This document shows, in pieces, positions 20,097-24,298 of a stretch of 24,298 nucleotides of DNA. The notes under the pieces were generated by a model, which was given only the letters and a program-made list of their open reading frames with translations, was not told the DNA's origin and made no database searches. Source of the stretch: JAFKKS01 sp039808325 (lineage in GTDB: Bacteria; Pseudomonadota; Alphaproteobacteria; Rhizobiales; Xanthobacteraceae); assembly GCA_039808325.1 (NCBI GenBank), contig JBDHSU010000054.1, positions 1 to 24,298 of the forward strand. Reading direction: 5' to 3'. A program made the translations under genes and the position numbers. Position 1 is the first letter of the stretch, and every line of letters starts with the position of its first letter.

Positions 20097-21260
20097 CTAC
20101 AGCAGTTCGCCGATCCGCTGCGTCGCCTTCAGGCCGCTGCCGGTGAGCACGACGACCGTGGTTTGATCCGGCGTGATCGTGCCGTCGTCGATCAGCTTCG
20201 TGCAGGCGGCCGCGGCCGCCGCGCTCGTCGGCTCCGCATAGATGCCGTGGCCGGCGGCGAGGCCGCGCAGCGCCGCGATGATTTCGTCTTCACTGACGGT
20301 GACGGTCGCGCCGCCGCTGTGCCGGATGGCGTCGACCACTTGCTTCAGCCGCACGGGCTTGGCGATGGCGGTGCCTTCCGCGATCGTCGGCTTCGGCTCG
20401 AACGGAACGAGCGCGTCCGTGTTGGCGACGAAGCTCGCATGGATCGGCGCGCAGTTCTCCGGCTGCACCGCGAAGATGCGCGGCAGCCGCGCGATCTCGC
20501 CGGCGCGCTGCAATTCGCCGAAGCCGATATCGCAGCCGAGAACGTTGCTGCCGGCGCCGGTCGGCACGATCACGTTGTCGGGCGCGCGGAAGCCGAGGTC
20601 CTCCCACAGCTCGTAGGCCAGCGTCTTCGTGCCCTGCAGGAAGAACGGCTGCCAGTTGTGGCTCGCGTAGAAGATGCGCGCCGCCTGGCGCTCGGCCTCC
20701 TCGGAGGTGTTCTGCCGCGTGCCGGGCACGAGTTCGACCTCGGCGCCGTAGGTGCGCATCTGCACCGTCTTCGCCGGTTGCGTCGAGGCGGGCGTGAGGA
20801 TCTTCGCGCGCATGCCGGCGGCCGCGGCATAGCCGGCGATCGCCGCGCCGCCGTTGCCGGAACTGTCCTCCAGCACCGCCGTGATTCCCTGCTCGCGCAG
20901 GATCGAGAGCATCACGCTGGCGCCGCGATCCTTGAAGCTTCCGGTCGGCGCGAACCATTCGAGCTTGAAACGGACGGAACAGCCGTGCCAGCGCCGCTCG
21001 GCAAGCGGCGTGCATCCGACGCCGAGCGACACCGGGTTCTTGACGGCGACCGGAAAGGCGGCGCGGTAGCGCCAGAGCGAGCGCTCGTTCCTGTCGATGG
21101 CGTCGCGGCGGATGCCGGGCAGCGGCGTGATCATCAGGGGCGTGCGGTCGTCGGAGCTCCAGCGCGGCTGCGCCAGCGGATAGAGGTCGCCGTTGCGTGG
21201 GTCGACATAGGAGGGAACGGGCGAAGTCATGGCGGGCGAAGTCATGGCGTGCGAAGTCAT
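20097..21260 (-). CDS. PLP-dependent threonine-synthase-like enzyme
   Basis: The 387-residue protein is a fold-type II PLP enzyme. The cofactor lysine is Lys110 in FAPTGSFKDRGA. EDSSGNGGAAIAGYAAAAG forms the phosphate-facing asparagine loop. PTGAGSNVLGCDIGF and VLTGSGLKATQ match threonine synthase and its relatives. Family members convert O-phosphohomoserine to threonine, or act on related substrates such as cysteate precursors or diaminopropionate. The convergent D-amino-acid-dehydrogenase-like gene hints at amino-acid catabolism rather than core threonine synthesis, but this is a guess. The N-terminus is peculiar: three 15-base tandem repeats encode MTSHAMTSPAMTSP and offer three ATG starts (21260, 21245, 21230). 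GGAA eight bases before the first favours 21260. Confidence 0.88.
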   Translation of the reverse strand: MTSHAMTSPAMTSPVPSYVDPRNGDLYPLAQPRWSSDDRTPLMITPLPGIRRDAIDRNERSLWRYRAAFPVAVKNPVSLGVGCTPLAERRWHGCSVRFKLEWFAPTGSFKDRGASVMLSILREQGITAVLEDSSGNGGAAIAGYAAAAGMRAKILTPASTQPAKTVQMRTYGAEVELVPGTRQNTSEEAERQAARIFYASHNWQPFFLQGTKTLAYELWEDLGFRAPDNVIVPTGAGSNVLGCDIGFGELQRAGEIARLPRIFAVQPENCAPIHASFVANTDALVPFEPKPTIAEGTAIAKPVRLKQVVDAIRHSGGATVTVSEDEIIAALRGLAAGHGIYAEPTSAAAAAACTKLIDDGTITPDQTTVVVLTGSGLKATQRIGELL

Positions 21261-21265
21261 GGCGT
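21221..21265. repeat. Three tandem 15-bp repeats over the start of the threonine-synthase-like gene
   Basis: GCGAAGTCATGGCGG (21221-21235) is followed by GCGAAGTCATGGCGT twice (21236-21250 and 21251-21265). Each copy holds one in-frame ATG on the minus strand. Copy-number change by slippage would add or remove five residues and one start codon without shifting the frame. Confidence 0.9.
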
Positions 21266-21330
21266 GTTCCGGCGTGGGAGCGTGAAGGCGAGGCGCGCTT
21301 TCGCGGGCGGGCGGCGACTATAGCGATATT

Positions 21331-22434
21331 TTATTTGCGCGCGAGCGAGACGCCTTTGACCTGCGCATAGACCGGCGCGCCGTCGGCGAAGCCGAGTTGT
21401 TCCCAGGAGCGGCGCGTGATGCGCGCGAGCAGCCGCTGCCCGGCATGCGCGTGCCCGAGCGTGAGCACCACCGTCATCTCGTGCGGCCCGGAGGCCGCGT
21501 GCGACACGATGCGCGCGGGCAAGACGTTGAGGATCGTGCTGCCCGGCGGCGGCGCGCCCGCGAGGCTCACGTCGCTTGCGGCGATGCGCAGCCGGCGCCG
21601 CTCGCCTGGGCGCGCCTCGGACGACGGCGCCAGCAGGCGGCCGCCGTCGACGCGCAGGGTGAGGATGCCGTAGGCCGGGTCGTAGGCCTCGACGTCCCCG
21701 TCGAAGCTCATCGCCGCCTCGCGCGTCGCCGCGAGCGGCAGCGCCGGATCGCCCTGCAGCGCGCTCAGCGGCCCCGCGCCGATCACCGATCCGGCGCGCA
21801 TCAGGACGAGATGGTCGGCGAGGCGCTCGATCTCGCTCATGTCGTGCGTGACGTAGATGACCGGCAGCGACAGCCGCTCGTGCAGGCGTTCGAGGAACGG
21901 AAGGATCTCGTCCTTGGTCAGGCGGTCGAGCGCGGAGAGCGGCTCGTCCATCAGCAGGAGCTTCGGCTGCGAGAGCAGGGCGCGGCCGATGGCGACGCGC
22001 TGGCGCTCGCCGCCGGAGAGATTTTGCGGCGCGCGCTCGACGAGCACCGTCAGGCCGAGAAGGTCGAGCACTTCATCGAAGGCGATGGCGTCGCTTCGCG
22101 CCGGCTCCTTCCCGCGCGGCGCGCCGTAGAGGAGATTGCGGCGCACCGACAGGTGCGGGAACAGGCTCGCTTCCTGAAACACGTAGCCGATCGGCCGTTC
22201 ATGCGGCGGGCGGAAGATGCCGCCGTCCTGCCAGACGTCGCCGTCGACGGCGCAGAGGCCGTCGAGCCGTTGCAGCCCGGCGATGCAGCGCAGGATCGTC
22301 GTCTTGCCGCAGCCGGAGGGGCCGAACAATCCGGTGACGCCGGTGGCCGGCACGCTGAAGGAGGCATCGAGCGCGAAGGTGCCGAGCGCGCCGCGGAACG
22401 CGGCGGTGATGGTCTTTGCGGACGCGCCGGTCAT
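21331..22434 (-). CDS. modC: Molybdate ABC transporter ATP-binding protein ModC
   Basis: The start is ATG 22434, which overlaps the modB stop in ATGA; the longer open frame to 22536 is only the modB shadow. The 367-residue protein has Walker A GPSGCGKTT, Q-loop FQEASLFPHL, signature LSGGERQRVAIGRALL, Walker B LLLMDEPLSALD and switch histidine in YVTHDMSEIE. A C-terminal TOBE/Mop-like domain (about 295-365, LPARIVSHAASGPHEMTVVL and later ARITRRSWEQLG) marks ModC rather than other ABC ATPases. It powers molybdate import with ModB and ModA. It is the last gene of the visible minus-strand mod cluster. Confidence 0.96.
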   Translation of the reverse strand: MTGASAKTITAAFRGALGTFALDASFSVPATGVTGLFGPSGCGKTTILRCIAGLQRLDGLCAVDGDVWQDGGIFRPPHERPIGYVFQEASLFPHLSVRRNLLYGAPRGKEPARSDAIAFDEVLDLLGLTVLVERAPQNLSGGERQRVAIGRALLSQPKLLLMDEPLSALDRLTKDEILPFLERLHERLSLPVIYVTHDMSEIERLADHLVLMRAGSVIGAGPLSALQGDPALPLAATREAAMSFDGDVEAYDPAYGILTLRVDGGRLLAPSSEARPGERRRLRIAASDVSLAGAPPPGSTILNVLPARIVSHAASGPHEMTVVLTLGHAHAGQRLLARITRRSWEQLGFADGAPVYAQVKGVSLARK

Positions 22435-23117
22435 GCGCCGGCGCGCGAGACGCGCTTCTCGATCAGCATCATGGCGAGGATGACGACGAAAGCGAACACG
22501 ACCATTCCCGCGGCGAGGATGCTCGCCTCGTACCACTGCGAGGTTTCGACGAAATCGTAGATCGCGACCGACAGCACTTTCGTCTCGCCGGGGATATTGC
22601 CGCCGATCATCAGCACGACGCCGAATTCACCGACGGTATGCGCGAAGCCGAGCACCGCGCCGGTGAGAAATCCGGGCCGCGCCAGCGGCACCGCGACGGT
22701 CCAGAAGGCGCGGCGTGGCGAAGCGCGCAACGTCGCCGCCACTTCCATCGGCCGTTCGCCCATCGCGACGAAAGCGTTGCGGATCGGCTGCACGACGAAG
22801 GGGATGGAATAGACGACGGAGCCGATGACGAGGCCTTCGAAGGTGAAGGCGAGGGTGCGCGCGCCCCACAGACTCGCGAGCGCGCCGCCCGGTCCGCTCG
22901 GCCCCAGCAGGAGGAGAAGATAGAAGCCGAGGACGGTCGGCGGCAGCACGAGGGGCATCGCGACCAGCGTCGCGACGGCCTCCTTCCATCGCGCCCTGGA
23001 GCGCGCGAGCCACCAGGCGATCGGCGTTCCGAGGATCAGGAGAAGGACGGTCGTGATCGCCGCCAGTTCGACCGTCAGCCGCACCGGCTGCCATATGTCG
23101 GCCGGCAAGGCTGTCAT
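22431..23117 (-). CDS. modB: Molybdate ABC transporter permease ModB
   Basis: The 228-residue inner-membrane protein has about five to six helices. It carries the permease EAA-type loop RPMEVAATLRASPRRAFWTVAVPLARPG and the ModB-typical segments MPLVLPPTVLGFYLLLLLG and HTVGEFGVVLMIGGNIPGET. It starts six bases after modA and overlaps modC by four bases (ATGA), so the three genes are one transcription unit. It forms the membrane channel for molybdate, and possibly tungstate. Confidence 0.96.
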   Translation of the reverse strand: MTALPADIWQPVRLTVELAAITTVLLLILGTPIAWWLARSRARWKEAVATLVAMPLVLPPTVLGFYLLLLLGPSGPGGALASLWGARTLAFTFEGLVIGSVVYSIPFVVQPIRNAFVAMGERPMEVAATLRASPRRAFWTVAVPLARPGFLTGAVLGFAHTVGEFGVVLMIGGNIPGETKVLSVAIYDFVETSQWYEASILAAGMVVFAFVVILAMMLIEKRVSRAGA

Positions 23118-23123
23118 CGGCGG

Positions 23124-23879
23124 CTATTGTCCGCCCATGGCGTAGCCGTATTTCTCGATGACCGCGCGCGCTTCGGGCCCTTTGAGGAACGCCAGGAACG
23201 CCTTGGCCGCTTCATTCGATTCTCCCTTTTTCAGGAGCACCGCGTCCTGCCGGATCGGGGTGTAGAGCGCCTGCGGCACGAGCCACCGCGAGCCCTCGGT
23301 CTTTCCGGCGAGTTGCGAGAGGGCGACAAAGCCGAGCTCGGCATTTCCCGAATCGACGAATTGGAACGTCTGGCCGATATTGTTGCCCTGAACGATCTTC
23401 GATTCCAGCGCGTCGTAGGCTTTCGCCGCCTTGAGCGTCTCGACCGCCGCCGCCCCATACGGCGCGGCCTTCGGATTGGCGATGGCGATCTTGGCGAACT
23501 TGCCGTCCTTCAAGGTGCTCTCGCCTTTGACCAGGTCGGCGTTCTTGCTCCACAGCACGAGCTTGCCGACGGCGTAGGTGAACACGCTGTCCTTCACGCC
23601 GAGACCTTCTTCCGCGAGCTTTTTCGGCCGCTCGTCGTCGGCGGAGAGGAACACCTGGAACGGCGCGTCCTGCTTGATCTGCGTGAAGAACTGGCCGGAC
23701 GAGCCGAAGCTCAGGACGGCGTCGTGGCCGGTCTTCTGCTTGAAGACGGCGGCGATGTCCTTCGCGGCGGCGGTGAAGTTCGCGGCGACCGCGATATTCG
23801 TTTCGGCCGCGGAAGCGTTGCCGCCGAGCGTGAATGCGAAGGCGCCGAGGGCGAGGCCCAGAAGAGCTCTCTTTTGCAT
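23124..23879 (-). CDS. modA: Periplasmic molybdate-binding protein ModA
   Basis: The start is ATG 23879 (MQKRALLGL), supported by AGGGAGG at 23887-23893. The ATG at 23903 would add eight residues before the signal peptide and has no such site. The 251-residue precursor has a signal peptide ending about ASA-AE. The mature protein shows the ModA features NIAVAANFTAAAKDIAAVF, VLSFGSSGQFFTQIKQ and PFQVFLSADDERPKKLAEEG, then ANPKAAPYGAAAVETL. These are the serine-containing loops that bind the oxyanion. It delivers molybdate to ModB/ModC. It follows the Mop-domain gene by 20 bases on the same strand. Confidence 0.96.
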   Translation of the reverse strand: MQKRALLGLALGAFAFTLGGNASAAETNIAVAANFTAAAKDIAAVFKQKTGHDAVLSFGSSGQFFTQIKQDAPFQVFLSADDERPKKLAEEGLGVKDSVFTYAVGKLVLWSKNADLVKGESTLKDGKFAKIAIANPKAAPYGAAAVETLKAAKAYDALESKIVQGNNIGQTFQFVDSGNAELGFVALSQLAGKTEGSRWLVPQALYTPIRQDAVLLKKGESNEAAKAFLAFLKGPEARAVIEKYGYAMGGQ

Positions 23880-23886
23880 GATGAAA

Positions 23887-23893
23887 CCTCCCT
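23887..23893 (-). promoter_or_regulatory. Ribosome binding site deciding the modA start
   Basis: AGGGAGG on the minus strand lies seven bases before the ATG at 23879 and downstream of the alternative ATG at 23903, so it selects the shorter modA product with a standard signal peptide. Confidence 0.75.
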
Positions 23894-23899
23894 GTCGGG

Positions 23900-24298
23900 T
23901 CAATCGATGGCGATGACGACGTGCGCCGCTTCGAACAGCGCGTAGGCCGGCTTGCCCGGCGTCAGCGCGAGCGCCTCGGCGCTGTGCGCGGTGATGGTGG
24001 CGACGAGCGTCTTGTCGCCGCCGATGTCGAGGATCACTTCGGCGCTGATCGCCGACGTCTCGCAGCGGCGCACGATGCCGCGCACGGCGTTGCGCGTGGA
24101 GACGGTCGGCGGCGCGTCACCCGGGGCGATCGCCACGAACGAGGCCTTGACGAGGACGATCGCCTCGCGCCCGACGCATAGACCGAGCGCGCGGGCGCTC
24201 TCCTGCGTCACATGCGCGTAGATCGTCGTGTCGTCGGAGACGGCGACGGCCACTTCCACGCTGAGCGTGTCGGAGCGCATCGCGACGATGGTGCCGCG
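23900..24298 (-). CDS. Molybdate-binding Mop di-domain protein, probably the C-terminal part of ModE (runs off the window)
   Basis: The frame is open to the window edge; the codons beyond the ATG at 24280 read RGTIVA and complete the first strand of a Mop domain, so the gene begins outside. Two Mop/TOBE units are visible. The first ends VGREAIVLVKASFVAIA. The second runs from STRNAVRGIVRRCETSAISAE to LTPGKPAYALFEAAHVVIAID. Each has the pattern of a strand, a serine-containing turn and a final valine-rich strand seen in molbindins. ModE places such a pair behind a winged HTH and represses mod genes when molybdate is bound. A stand-alone ModG-type storage protein is the alternative, since the HTH is not visible. 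It lies directly upstream of modA. Confidence 0.85.
   Translation of the reverse strand, partial: RGTIVAMRSDTLSVEVAVAVSDDTTIYAHVTQESARALGLCVGREAIVLVKASFVAIAPGDAPPTVSTRNAVRGIVRRCETSAISAEVILDIGGDKTLVATITAHSAEALALTPGKPAYALFEAAHVVIAID

Noticed and set aside
20163..21323. 386-codon open frame on the plus strand
   Set aside because: It is antisense to the threonine-synthase-like gene, which has clear PLP motifs; the product is arginine/alanine-rich.
22416..23945. 509-codon open frame on the plus strand
   Set aside because: It runs antisense through modB and modA; its product is charged low-complexity sequence with no family motif.

Overview
The window is GC-rich DNA whose gene content and intergenic repeats fit an alphaproteobacterium, most likely a member of Hyphomicrobiales (Rhizobiales). 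This assignment rests on codon use, the gene mix and two repeat types that I recall from that order, not on a marker gene.

Layout. (1) 1-2392: the 3' part of an acyl-CoA synthetase and a short-chain dehydrogenase, separated by a palindromic intergenic repeat. (2) 2393-2666: a mosaic of four repeat modules that ends exactly on the stop codon of the next gene. (3) 2663-18001: a complete-looking exopolysaccharide locus. It has an initiating sugar-phosphate transferase (minus); a short OPX export lipoprotein (plus); a plus-strand run of outer-membrane beta-barrel, Wzc-type co-polymerase/tyrosine kinase, small four-cysteine secreted protein, GumK-like glycosyltransferase and pyruvyl transferase; a minus-strand run of GT4-GT26 fusion glycosyltransferase, flippase and TylF-type methyltransferase; and a plus-strand GH5 endoglucanase-polymerase pair. 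(4) 18050-21260: an Lrp/AsnC regulator divergent from a D-amino-acid-dehydrogenase-like flavoenzyme, which converges on a threonine-synthase-like PLP enzyme. (5) 21331-24298: molybdate uptake genes modC, modB and modA plus the molybdate-binding end of a ModE/Mop protein cut by the window edge.

How the genes work together. Every step of a Wzx/Wzy-type pathway is represented. The initiator loads a sugar phosphate on undecaprenyl phosphate. Three further glycosyl transfers come from the fusion (two domains) and the GumK-like enzyme. Pyruvyl and methyl groups are added, the flippase exports the unit, the Wzy-like protein polymerises it, Wzc controls chain growth, and OPX plus barrel release the polymer. 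The enzyme families correspond to GumD, GumM, GumH, GumK and GumL of xanthan synthesis, without GumI. This suggests a xanthan/acetan-like polymer on a cellulose-type backbone, and the GH5 enzyme fits such a backbone. The structure of the polymer is inference.

The three long gene-free stretches (3386-3784, 4385-4838, 15147-15536) all lie in the exopolysaccharide locus. They share short AT-rich motifs that may be sites for a common regulator. No tRNA, rRNA, CRISPR array, transposase or phage gene was seen.
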